From Symbiodinium sp. CCMP2592 (lineage: Eukaryota > Sar > Dinophyceae > Suessiales > Symbiodiniaceae), in NCBI GenBank assembly GCA_905221615.1, contig CAJNDT010003402.1:424750-488749 (forward strand): a DNA stretch of 64,000 nt, written 5' to 3'. Positions 21,909 through 33,130 of this stretch are shown piece by piece. The translations under genes were made by a program, and so were the position numbers. The notes under the pieces are model-generated. The model worked only from the letters and a program-made list of their open reading frames with translations, was not told the origin of the DNA and made no database searches. The first letter of the stretch is position 1. Every line of letters begins with the position of its first letter.

Positions 21909-24900
21909 TTAAGCCTCACAATCGAGATTCGATGAACGGAGCTGTTCCATTTTGACACTGTCATCGACCACAAGAAGATTTGCCTTCCTGACCTCTGCAA
22001 AGTCGACCTTGGCCAATTCTCGAGGACGCTTGTATGTGACGATGGAGGGAATGTCACTGACACCGTCTTTGGTCAAGTCCAGAACCAAATCGTTGTCTCC
22101 AAACTGTGGCACTGTAACATGACACTGTCCAGAATATTGCTTCATGACACTGCCTCTCCGTAGCGGTGGAAGACTTGGCTTGATTCTGAGCATATTTCTC
22201 TGACGCTCCACCTGGCTGTTCTGCTCTCGGAGGACAGTGACTCTGTGGAAGTCCTGCAATGCCTTGTTCCACTTGGGGTTTTTTTCCATCTTGTGACACT
22301 CCTTCCGGTGCACTTCCTTGACACTGAACCCGAAAAATGTTTGTTCAGGGGCCTTGCCCGACACTAAAGTTCGGATTCCTGCTCTCTGACTCTGCTGCAG
22401 TGCAGCGAAGGTCCCTTTCTTCTTGACTCTGACAGTGCCCTTGTCAGCTCTCTGCTTGTAGCTTCGAAAGCGCCTGCCATGACGCTGAAGCCACAGGTCA
22501 GCACAATCGCGTGTAAACTGTGTGAACGACAAGGTCTTTGACTCTGACACATCGGCTTCGTTCACACTGTACCCAGGGACATGAATGGGGGTGGCCACCT
22601 CTGACTCTTCCTTGGGCCCATCCAATCGAAGTTCAAGCAGGTCTGACACAGTAATGCCATCCAAGTCAAGTGGACCCTTTGACACTTGCAGGAAATTGCG
22701 CAGCAGACTCAAATCTCTCTCCACACAACATTCCCCGTCCAAGATGGACAGGTAAAATGACACTATCTGAGGGAGTGCATCTGACAATGTCAAATGACGA
22801 CTGCCTTGCAGTGCAGTGCCAATCCCAAGGACCCTGGCCCAGGCAGGTCTGTTGTCGTGCTGTTTCGCTGCTTTTGACACTGTGCTAGGATCTGACACCA
22901 ACTCTGACATGACTCCTTCGAACTGCTGAAAAGCATCTGAACTGCTGACATTGACAGCTCTTGACCTGAATCTGGAATCCAGCGCATCAAGAATAACTCA
23001 TGACTGTAAGCTTTAATAATCAAAGTTTTGGATGACACAAAAAACGGACTAAGCCGATCCAAGGTACAGCTTTTTCAAGCGAATGCGAGCCATCTGCAGA
23101 AGTTGCTGCCACGTATCTGACTCTCCACGATCCAAAGCTCGCTTGGCTTTGTCCCATGACACTAAGTCGAAGACTGTAAACACCATGTGCAGGTCACCAG
23201 TGTGGTGGTCGGCATTGACTCTGGCAATGCAGGCATCAGCAGCAGCGGAAACCGACTGCATGACATCTTGACACTGTTTCTTGGACAAAGGTCCCCACAA
23301 ATGGTGCAGCTTTCCAGAATAGCTTACAGCTGACGCTTTCATGGCATTCTGCACAGCCAACAAAGACCATGTGGTTTCATCTGACCCTGTTGCTGAAGCT
23401 GGAAGATCTGCGAGCACGTGGCCTTCTATGAAAAGCTTTGTGACCCTGTGGACAAAGTCGTCTTTCTCCGCTTGACACTTGCTGATGTCGTGGTCGGCAA
23501 CGTCACAGAAACGAATGACCCTGAGGAGTTCACAGTGGAAGTCGGCAGACACTCCTGCTGTCAAGACGTGCTTCGCTGTCATTTGCTCAAGGAGTTGCTG
23601 ACAACTCCATCGCATATTTGGTGTAAGCCTGACATCTGACGCTTGGTAGGCGAGAAGCAGAGCAATCGGCTCCAGGAGCCGAACATATTGACTCTGTGGC
23701 TTAGCACAGCTGTCGAAACGCTGTTTGGCAAAGCTCAGGGTGCTGATTGCACGCTTGACACTCTCACTGTGCGAAGAGTTAGGCTGACACTCAGCCTGGA
23801 TCGCTCGGAACTTGAGCTTCCACTGTTCCGAGTTTTGCAAACTCGGAATGACTCTGCAGAAGTGCTGCCAAAACTCTGCAAACTGACTCTCCATTGTCAG
23901 TGGCAAGCCAGCACGTCTGAACTGATGTGCCCGGTCTATGACGCTGATCTGGAGGTTCGGCAGGCAAGTTGCTCGCATGACACTCATGCTTTTCTTCATA
24001 CATTTCGCTCCGTCTGTCGAGCAGGATCTGACACTCGAGAGGAAGTGTGTCACCAAGTCAAGGTCGACTGACTCTTCATCAAGCACCACGGAAAGCTTCT
24101 CAATGCCAACCTTGACACTGTCAGAAACCTTCACACTGTAGTCTTCTTCCAGATCTTGCAAATCCGTCTCTGACGCTTTTCCATGGTGTGTGAGAACTGC
24201 AAGGACGCCGGTGAAGACAGGGCAGTGTGACTCTTCGGATTCGTCTTCAGAGGACTTCCTCTCGCCAGCAACTGCTCTGAAGCGAATGACCCTGAAGGGG
24301 GCCTTGTCATCCAACGACACTGAAATAAACTTTGCTGACCGAATGACACTTCGCTTTCGCCTGCGAGTGACTTCTGTCATGATCTGAACCATCTGCTTGT
24401 ACATTTTTCGCGAGCACTGACCCTGGCGAAGTCCGATGAACGACTCGGTCCGGGACTGACACTCTGCTTTCAAGAATGACACTGGGCTCTGCACCATCCT
24501 CCACGCACGAAGCCAGTCTGCCAACTCAGGAACATGACCCTTCAGTCGATCCTCGTCCTCTCGAGGCATCATGACGCTGCAACTGAGAGGCTCATCCGGA
24601 CACTGCATCATATGCACTGCTCGTCGGTGCATCTGACACTGCGAGTGCTGGTACAACGCTGACGCTTGCATCTGACTCAGTGCTCGGATCTCATATCTGG
24701 CCCATTTGGAATCCCAGCGATGACTCTTCCTGCTGCCTGTGACCTTGACACTGAGAGAGCGGGCTCGAAGGGCTGCGCAGGCAGCACATCCGAGACCCCA
24801 TGGCCCTCCCATTTTCTTGGGTCTTTCTTGGAGCCATGTGACTCTGACCCTCTTGCCAGCACGTGTCTGCAGAAAAGAGCCGTGACTCTGACACCATTTG

Positions 24901-25376
24901 ACTCTGAATCTCTGGAACCAACATCTTGGACAGGACTGATCGAACTCGTCATGACACTTGCCATTGCTTTCTGTCTGGACGCTGACACTGGTGTTGTTGA
25001 AAGCTGTCATCTTTCTCTTGGTGCCATGTGCAGATGCCAGCTTCTGACTCTTGGGTCTGTCCGAGCAGGAAACTTGAAGTGCTGACTCTGCAGCTGCAGC
25101 AGAACGAGTTCTGACCATGGAAGTTGACACTTTGCCAGACGAAGGGAACACCTTGTTGTCGTAACACTTCTGCAGTTTGGAGGGTGCACAATGCGCACGT
25201 CTCAGCATGGCAGCGATGACTCTGACTCTGCTGTTTGTTCTGAAATGCTCAGTTGCTGACACTTCTTGGAGACACACTGTTTCCAACCCACACCGTGTGC
25301 TATCTGAAGAATCCTTTGAATGTTGACTTTGACTGACCTGAAGCACTGAGAATCCAAATAACTTCAACGGATCCAA
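21909..25376 (-). CDS. Transposase-like protein (hAT-like RNase H fold), two exons
   Basis: The first open block (25376-23049, 775 codons, no ATG needed at its left edge) has a Cys-rich N-terminal part (CPRCW near residue 147, GLGCAACAA near 198). An RNase H-like core follows: ISVSLDDKAPFRVIRFR (Asp356/357), CSTDGAKC (Asp455) and VIDRAHQF (Asp481, His484). The second block starts upstream of the ATG at 22910; its frame is open back to about 22996, and it includes YLSILDGECCVERDLSLLRN. This resembles the C-terminal ER.S dimerisation block of hAT transposases, with a candidate last acidic residue. From memory, this protein type is abundant in dinoflagellate predictions; hAT affinity is my inference. 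It probably mobilises the host element. The true start lies in an upstream exon or at an unseen codon. Confidence 0.6.
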
Positions 25377-25399
25377 AATTACCTACTGTTGCGGACGGC

Positions 25400-26650
25400 T
25401 CATTGTCGTATTTTGGCCAAGTGCCTCCCATTAATGTGTTCAAGGCAGAATTTTGGATCGCGAGACAGGACTTACTCATTATGACATCTCCGCAGCAGCA
25501 AATTGCTAAGGCGTCTCTGCTTCCCCGCTTGTATTCAATTGGAGCAAACCTGGCAGAGGACTATAAATCACAACAGTGCAACCGTGCCAAGAAGGCCTGC
25601 TGACCCGCTGGGCATCCGCCGGCGAAAGGGCTTCAACACCTGAGGCAGTTGGCTGCTCCATGCTATTATTATTAAGGGACTCAAGAATGACAATTTGAAT
25701 CAGAATTGCTTGACACTGAAATCCTACTTGTCAAGTCTCAAAGACCCGAAACCCCTCAGCTGTCGAAAATCTCCTGGCCCAATGACACTGGGTGTAGATA
25801 GAAACAAGCGGCAGCACACCAACGCTCGCAGTGCACACCCACACACAGACTGAGCAAGTGGCACTGTGCGGTCAGGCTGACCACCTGTGACTAAAATATT
25901 AGTGTGCGACTTGGGTGCGAGTTGGGTTTTTGCAAAAAACAACACAGTGATCTGACACTTGACCATGGGTAATACTTATACTGACTGTTTCGAAGATCTG
26001 AGGAACCGAGGGGATGGGACATGAACATGACCTGCCACTTGCCTGCGATAGATGCCCTGCTAGGCTTCGATTGGTACATGCATGCTGCCATGGGGCTCAA
26101 GTAAGCCAACATATGCCACTGAGTTTGACTCTATTTGTTATTGCTGCTGGAATCTAAGGCTTGAGGCTGAAGACAACAAAGACAACTAGTAGTTGTGAGC
26201 TCTGGCAGCGAATGGGACTTGCCGCACAAAGTGCTACTTAGTGGAATTATTGGAAGATTAACTACTAGCGGCGAATGGGACATGCCGCGAACAGGAAAGG
26301 ACTGTGGCTCTCAATTCGGTTTTACACAGGGAAAACTCAGCACAGGGCTATCCACACCAGGTGCTCCAGCTCGCTACCTGGCAAAAGCTTGCAGGCACCC
26401 AGCCAAATGGGGCAAGATAAGACTCTGAATTTCCTGAAACCAGCAACGGCTCCTGAATTATTATATATCTTATTTAATTTAGTGCAGTCAGACGGGGCTC
26501 TGGCTGACTCATCACTCATCCACAGGCAGATCACCACAGGCCTGTCACAGCAGTGGGTCATGTTTGGCAATGAAATGCTGGCTGATCTTAAATTGATATG
26601 ACTGTCGTGACGATGGCAGCATTCAGAGCACTGACTGTTTTGACGCTTAC
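25400..26650. other. Spacer with sparse motifs
   Basis: Between the transposase-like and zinc-ribbon genes. TGACNCT is rarer here than in the exons. Copies of the GCGAATGGGAC(T/A)TGCCGC motif typical of the right array occur at about 26208-26232 and 26267-26290. No gene is supported. Confidence 0.5.
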
Positions 26651-26719
26651 TCTGGCAGTCCATCTTGTCTACTAAAAGGGCACCCCATAGCCCAGTGACA
26701 CTCACCTGCTCTCATGTTC

Positions 26720-27351
26720 TTCACGGTCGTGAGCTTTTTTTCGACTGACACTGCCAAATATTTCTTGCGGCACTCGTCTTCGTCTTTGACACTGGAACAG
26801 GCAAACGAGAATGAGACGAGGCTTCTGACACATCCTGGCAGCTGCTGTCCATGACGCTCAAATCGTTCCACGATTGACATTGCTGAAGCGATGACACTAT
26901 AGGCAACAGCATCACCGAATAAGCTTTTCAGCTCAGCAATCTGACTCTCGAGCCTCAACCGCATTGTCTGGTAAATCCCAGTCGTCGCTACTGGGTGTTC
27001 TGACACTGCAGAGGAGGCGCCATCATGACACTGACTTTCAGAAGAGTGTGCTGGCAAAGGCTCTGACGCTGTCCCACATCGAGGTTCACTCTGCATCCGG
27101 GATGTGGTTCTCCCACAAGGTGTCTTTGCTGACTCTGTCATTGCTGTAGCAGACGGACCAGACCATTGATATTTGACACTGCCCTCAGGCTTGGCATGAC
27201 CCTCCTGGTCAACTGACACTTTGCGACGCAGTCTACGGCATGGCTTCTTCTTGTGTCGCCCGCGATGACTACTGCGGCAGCCTTCACAGTAGTTATTCGG
27301 CTTGCGCCGAAACGTTCTGGCACCGCACAAACGGCAGGCAAACCCAGCCAT
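26720..27351 (-). CDS. Zinc-ribbon, basic protein (first exon)
   Basis: The ATG at 27351 starts MAGFACRLCGARTFRRKPNN, followed by CEGCRSSHRGRHKKKPCRRL. The CxxC...CxxC spacing and the Arg/Lys-rich linker indicate a small zinc-binding, nucleic-acid-binding N-terminus. The middle is low-complexity, and the end has a helical region (YQTMRLRLESQIAELKSLFG). The exon ends at a GTGAGT donor at about 26720. The 3' exons were not identified. It could be a DNA-binding accessory protein of the element; no family is recognised. Confidence 0.5.
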
Positions 27352-27698
27352 GACTCTGGCTCTGTAAAGCAATGATTTCTTATTATCTGAACTTCTCGAA
27401 ACTGACACTACTGTAATACGACGACTAAGGTACTGACTGGTGACTAGTCATTGAACTTAACTTTGATTGTCTGGCTGTCATTGCACTATGAACACAGTAG
27501 CAATACAATGAGATTTAACAGTTGACCCGATGTGGTTGTTCTGAGCAACTTCCTGTGTTGTCGTCGTTCTGCGAGCAGGTTTTGCTGACTCTGCTAACGG
27601 CCTTCATTGATTGACTGAGCAAAATGACACTGAAAGTGCTGAATGACATGACCACTGGCACAGGACAACACTCGCAGGCCCCGCCTCAGGTCTTGCTC

Positions 27699-27767
27699 CA
27701 CATCTTCTCGAACAAAGGCAAGGCTTATGAGTCCCATAAGCTTTGCCTTTGTTGGAGAAGTTGTGGC
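27699..27767. repeat. Hairpin, about 68 bp
   Basis: CTTCTC.AACAAAGGCAA..CTTATG is answered by CATAAG.TTTGCCTTTGTT.GAGAAG around AGTCC. A long imperfect stem in a non-coding stretch. Confidence 0.75.
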
Positions 27768-27953
27768 AGGATGATGTTGACACTGTCAGCCTCGGCCATG
27801 CATGGAGTGGTGACTACACCCTCACGTCTCTCTGACTCTCTTATACAGGCCAAGTATACCTCTAATTCACTCTAGCAGCTGCAAGGCAACACTCCATTCC
27901 CTCAGCTGTTCCTGGGCTTCCAACGGACGTCTGCCAAATGGCTCGGACGAGTG

Positions 27954-28006
27954 GGTGTCTGGCACATTCGGCCAAGAGATCCTCATAGCCGAATGTGCCA
28001 GACACC
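27954..28006. repeat. Hairpin with 19-bp perfect arms
   Basis: GGTGTCTGGCACATTCGGC (27954-27972) and its exact inverse (27988-28006) are separated by 15 bp. The CA/CT microsatellite follows 18 bp later. Confidence 0.85.
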
Positions 28007-28023
28007 TACCTGGGGGCCAAACT

Positions 28024-28040
28024 GCACACACACACACACA

Positions 28041-28081
<41 letters not shown>
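28024..28081. repeat. Microsatellite (CA)n(CT)n
   Basis: About ten CA units run directly into about seventeen CT units. Confidence 0.95.
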
Positions 28082-28087
<6 letters not shown>

Positions 28088-28476
28088 CAAGCACTTGCAA
28101 GGTGACCCTGCTGCAGACGTTCCTGCCTCTGCCGTTGGCCGGGCCAAGCACCTGCGCAAAGACACACATCGAATCTGAATCCATGTGGTAAATCTTGACT
28201 CTGAGAAGTCCGACAGCACACGCACTCGATTTTCATGACTCTCGGCTCTGGTCACGAGACTCCGACACACTGTGGCACATGCCAAAAAAGTGTAAAAGTG
28301 TCCAATGTACAATGGTTGACACTAGGAGTGCTCGCTTGTCACCAGAGGATTCCGTGTGCCAGTGTCAGCCAGGTGACTCTGCAACTCACCAAGTTCAAGA
28401 AGTATGACTCTGACACTGATTAAACATCAGTAGAATCAGAATAGGAGTTTTATTATTTATGGCTGGCTGGCTGACA

Positions 28477-30251
28477 CTACTGCGTTGACGCTGCGTCTTC
28501 CTGCAGCATTTCTAGGTCTTGTATGGCTCTGAACCTTGCCCAGCTGTCGTACCGGCCATATGGCTTTTGCCATTTGGCCTGTAACGCTTGTGTCCTTGGC
28601 TGCAAGCCGGTGCAAATGACACTCTCACTGGATCTGCCACTGTATGTAAGCATGACACTGACTAACACTCGAGATTGGCATGATGTTTTTGCAAACCAAG
28701 CAGCATAATCAGACCTGCACGTACATGACCCTTGCGGCCAAACGCCAGAAGATCCCTGACGCTGTTTTTGGTCTCCTCGGAGAAGGCGATGTCATCCATC
28801 ATCTCGTCCCTGAGCCAAGAATCAGACAGAAAGGCAATGACTCTGGAATCCACATGACAGGAAAATATGCAGCTAGGCCACATGACACTGCGGAAGTCGG
28901 TTTCAGTGCGTCTTGACACTGGGTTCGGCCGTGGGAGACGTGGGTAGTCCACGTCTCTTGGGCCCAGACCACGGCCAGCCCCTTTTGGTCGCTGACCCTT
29001 TCCGGCTTGGTTCGGATCGGCCTGGGTCGATGACGCTGCTGCAGCGGCCTGGGACGGGGTAGCTGGCTGACGCTGACGGCTGGGGTAGTTGAAGTCAGTA
29101 TTGACACTGTCTTCCCACTCGTGTCCCAGGTGTTGCGGGTCGTTCCTGGGAAAGGATGACGCTTCCCACCAGCGGTTCCATTGCTGATTCCTCGGGGAGC
29201 GCCTGCTCCAGTCGTCCTGACCCTGCTGCGTCTGCTGCTGTGAGTTGTTCTGACTCTGCTGCTGCTGATGCCAGCCCCAACCATTGCCTTGACCCTGACC
29301 CCAATTCTGCCATTGCTCCTGACCCTGGGCTCGATTTCGCCTGTTGGAGCCTGATCGGTTGCGACCCCGACCCTGTTGGCCGTGATTCCAAATCTGGTCT
29401 TGCTGACCCTGACCCTGGTTCCAGTAGTAGTTGTTGGCGTTGGGGTCATAGTAGTTGGTATTGGCATCAGCTTGACCCTGGGGCTGCTGCGGCTGCTGCG
29501 GCTGTGGCTGGTCTTGCCGCTGTTGACCCTGTGCCTGCTGCGGCTGTGGCTGTTGCTGGTCTTGCTGCTGTGGCAGGCTGCTCTGATCCTGACGCTGCTG
29601 CTGGCTTGGCGGCCATCGGTCCGCACCCCAGTCGCCCTGCGGTACCTGACTCTCAGACGGCTCGTCCTGCGGCTCCTCCGTTGGCTCGTCCTGTGCTGGA
29701 TCGGTGGGGGCTTGACTCTGGTCGGCAGGTGCTTCAGTCTCCCGACTCTGCTCCTCGGAGGGTTGGTCACTGGTGGCAGCTTGACCGTGACCCTGGTCCT
29801 CATGGGTCAAGTCAACGGTCTCAGCCTGCTGTTGACCCTCGGGTGGACTCTCGGGCTGCTGTGGACTCTGGGGCTGCTGTTCAGTCTGACTCTGCTGCGG
29901 TGCTTCCCACAAACCCGGGGGTGCTTCAGTCTGACTCTGCGGCGGTGCATCCCACAAACCCGGTGCAGACTCCGGCTCCTCAGTGACGCTGATCCACTGA
30001 GCACTGTTGGCCATGGAGTCGGGAACCGGAACCTCCCTTTGGCTGACATATCCCCAGTGACTACTCTGAGTCATGTCTTGGATCGTCTCATGATGACTCT
30101 GGGGCGGGTAGTGCTGCTGGGTCGCTGACGCATGACTCTGGGTCTGGGAGGCCTGGTAGGTCCGGTGCTGGGTCCCTGACGCTGCGTCTGGAGGTCTCAC
30201 CGAGCTGACACTGTCCCCCTGGATCTCCAAGGAGCTGACCGTCTGCCCCAT
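28477..30251 (-). CDS. Q-rich low-complexity protein
   Basis: The ATG at 30251 begins MGQTVSSLEIQG, which fits an N-myristoylation signal (Gly2, Ser6). About 350 residues rich in Q, P, G, N and S follow; many QSQ and QGQ triplets are encoded by copies of the AGNGTCA motif. The C-terminal 80 residues are ordered-looking: DSWLRDEMMDDIAFSEETKN, then LLAFGRKGHVRAGLIMLL. That frame stops at 28662. An overlapping frame continues 28668-28477 with AKWQKPYGRYDSWARFRAIQ and stops, so an intron or a frameshift joins them. The role is unknown. It could be a structural or scaffold protein, or simply a prion-like IDR shaped by the motif. Its plus-strand shadow is leucine-rich and should be ignored. Confidence 0.5.
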
Positions 30252-30419
30252 TGACCACTGGCAGGGGGCTGCAAATGCAAGACACTGTGCAAATGCATGA
30301 CACTGTGTATTAATTCAAACACACTATAATGTGAGTGACCCTCGTGCCTGGGAAGCCATGTCGTCCTCGTAACCTTCCTGACCCTGAGATGTCCGGGAAT
30401 CCATATTGGCCTGACCGTG

Positions 30420-30838
30420 ACTCTTAGATGTCGGGGAAGCCATATTGGCGGTTTAACCTTAGTTGCGATCTGACACTGGCAAACCGTGGCAGTTGACTCT
30501 GAGCGGCACACATTAAAACCAACTGCAAACAAGTGACTCTCGCAAGTTCGTTTGAACTGTCTTGATACACCACCCGGACTTGTTTGACTTCTCCTGCTCG
30601 CACAAATGGCGAGCCACGTCTGCCCCTGACTCTGGGGAAATGAAGTGCAGGAGGAAGAAGACCTGACAAGCAGTGTCAGTTGACAAAACTAACAGCACAA
30701 GTGACACTCAAACTGTGCATTGCCATGTCTCAAACACACCTGCACCGCACCACGGTCACAACCCTCAGCTGACACTTGGTGGTTCGGAGGCAGCAGGGTG
30801 AAGGCGCGAGACTGACCCTGAGGTCGCCAGTCGGCCAT
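30420..30838 (-). CDS. Possible small gene, unresolved exons
   Basis: An ATG at 30838 opens MADWRPQGQSRAFTLLPPNH. A minus frame at 30669-30424 contains VKQVRVVYQDSSNELARVTC. The two could be exons of one small gene upstream of the Q-rich gene. No family is recognised and the splice sites are not defined. Confidence 0.25.
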
Positions 30839-31545
30839 GAACCAAAAAGGCGTTAGCTTGCTCTGTGCCAACAATCTCCTGACACTAAATGACTGAGACA
30901 GAGTAGTCGAAAATCACTTAACTCTAACTGCAATGCTGCAAAATATCTGTTTCTGATGTTCTGGTCGCTGACAACTTCACATGCTCATGTTGACACAGCG
31001 AGCCCACGATCTTGCAGAGGATAGCAATTCAATGCAACACATGGCATGACTCCGCAAGTCTGACAGTCTGACACTGAGCAAAGCAGAAAGGGGCTGGCAC
31101 CTGCTGCATCTGGCAGGATGACACTGGAATGTGGAAGCCTGGCACACGTTGGGGCGATAAGATGACAATGAATCACACTACTCTGCAAGCAGCTTCACTG
31201 CACTGACCCCTGCTGCAACATGACTCTCATGACCTCCTGGCCTCTCCGCTGCGGCCATTGTCGATGTGCCTCAGTGCAAAGGCAATCAATGACACTAATA
31301 GAAGCAAACATGCACTCGCAGGGACTCACCGAAACACTTTTTTTGACAGTGCCCACAGTCGGCTCGAAAGGCACTAGAGCTGCGATTCGTCAAAAAGTCT
31401 ACACTGACACTCCGGCTTCTATAGCTAACGGAGTGCGATGGCATGACCCTGAGTCATCCGACCATGTGGTGCCTAGATAAAATTGCTAAGCTCAATAAAT
31501 TAATTAGTTATTAAAAATTAATGACACTGAAGCAAGGACTGGCAG

Positions 31546-32535
31546 CTACTTCTTGGCTGACTCTGGGTTTGCCGTTTGCACAGGAGGTTTTGGGTCGCCT
31601 GACACTGTCTTTGCGACAGAAGGTGTCTGGGCTTTGGTGGGCACAACGTTCGCTTTGCCCGCTGACCCTTTGAGCTTGTCACGCTCTGCTTTGTAGCGGT
31701 TGCATTGCTTCTGACTCTCCTCCAACTGCTCTCGCAATTTTATGCGCTGACCCTGCTCAAAGTCGCGATCTTCCTTCTGCTTTTTCAGTGCGCCTTGACA
31801 CTCCTTCGGGGCGAGCAGTTTCAGAATCCATGTTATTTTCAGCGTAGTAATTAATATATTTGAATTCATTATTATAATAATTAACAATTGCTCATGACAC
31901 ACCGGTCCTCCAGAAAGAGCTTGCACTTCTTATGCTCTGACTGCTCCGCCTCGAGGCTGTCCTCCAAGCGCTTGACCCTCTTTGTGTGGACTTCCTCCCT
32001 CTTGTCCTGTTGTGCCAATGACTCTACCTCCTGCAGGGCGAATTTCTTTGCGTGGTCATTCTTGAGATCCTTCGGGCAAGCAAAGAACACATGGAGAAGG
32101 TTTAACAATATTAAATCTGTATTTGATCAATGGTCAGTTATAAGATAGTAAAGTAAGTTAGTAGTCTAATTTCTAAAACCCTGAGTCTTATGCAGTTGAA
32201 ACAAGTTGTCCTGAATGACTCTGCTGTGGTGTTCTTCCATCTCAGATTTTTCCTGACGCCATCGACGTTCTCGTGACTCTAGCTCCGCTTGGGCTCGGGC
32301 CAGCTGTTCCTGTTCAGGAATGAGAAACAAATAATTAAATATTATAATAAAACTTGACGACATAATATTGTATCATGGCACTGATATAGTCTCATTCTTA
32401 GTATTAATGAATTAGAATTTACAATTCTTATTTCAGATGTCCTGCTGACGCTCGTTCTCCAATTCCAGTCGGCCCAGCATATTTTGTGCACATCGGTGCA
32501 TTGACCCTCGCAGTTGGGAGGATGTGCTCTCAGTC
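31546..32535 (-). CDS. Coiled-coil protein, at least four exons
   Basis: Consecutive minus-strand exons lie at about 32535-32436, 32309-32181, 32069-31903 and 31803-31546. They encode heptad-like charged helices (NMLGRLELENERQQ, QLARAQAELESRERRWRQEK, VKRLEDSLEAEQSEHKKCK, LREQLEESQKQCNRYKAERD) and a Lys/Pro/Thr-rich tail ending NPESAKK before TAG at 31546. Acceptors are clear (AACAG, CCGAAG). Donors that keep the frame are not all GT; GA or GG donors seem to be needed, as known for dinoflagellates, so boundaries are approximate. The introns are about 100-125 bp, AT-rich, and lack TGACNCT, whereas the exons carry it. Upstream exons are likely (an ATG with MVNRLRGRGSKGEKGERTVV is at 32671). The function is unknown, probably a structural or partner protein. 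Confidence 0.55.
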
Positions 32536-32579
32536 CTGCGGGGAATGCAACTTGTGACTGCTGCATTCCGAGCACTGAC

Positions 32580-33130
32580 ACTAAAAACTAAATTTCCATG
32601 ATCCCTCAATCACAACAGTCCTTTCCCCCTTCTCACCCTTGCTGCCACGTCCACGGAGGCGATTCACCATGGCTGTGACACTGGTGAGGCTACGATGATC
32701 AAGGAGGTCAGGGATAAAGATGACACTGCTGTAGCTTTGGTATATAACGAGTGTGTACGTGTTCAATGGCAATGTCAAATGACTCTGCCCTGGGCCCAAA
32801 GCCAATCTGTCCATGCCAACCAATGACACTCAAGCCATGTGCAATCATCGGCCATCTTAACTTGCAGTGACTCTGGTGGGAAGCACTCAGCGCCCTGCCA
32901 TCAAGAAGATTGGAGGGCAAGCCGCTGACTCTCAGCGGCTTGCTCTCCAGTCTGCCTGTGACTCTGGCTGTGGAGGGGTCTGGCCTCAGACGTCATGCAT
33001 CTGACACTCAGCAGCCATGACACTCCACAGTCACTTGCGCAAGCATGCTGGCTGTGACACTGCTGCACTCCACTGTTACCGCTGACTGTCCCTGGGCAAT
33101 GGATGACAATGACCACTGCCCCTCCTGACT
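32580..33130. other. Stretch before the right array
   Basis: It holds the possible first exon noted under the coiled-coil gene (ATG at 32671) and dense TGACNCT. An inverted pair AAGCCGCTGACTCTCAGCGGCTT lies at about 32920-32942. Nothing else is supported. Confidence 0.4.

Noticed and set aside
23049-25376. Motif explained by a repeated peptide in the protein
   Set aside because: The heptamer occurs in all three frames and in non-coding arrays, so a peptide-level cause fails.
29376-30128. Plus-strand leucine-rich ORF of 250 codons (and the Ala/Asp/Pro-rich one overlapping it)
   Set aside because: They are reverse-strand shadows of the Q-rich gene: CAG-rich sense DNA reads as CTG/CTC Leu runs on the other strand.
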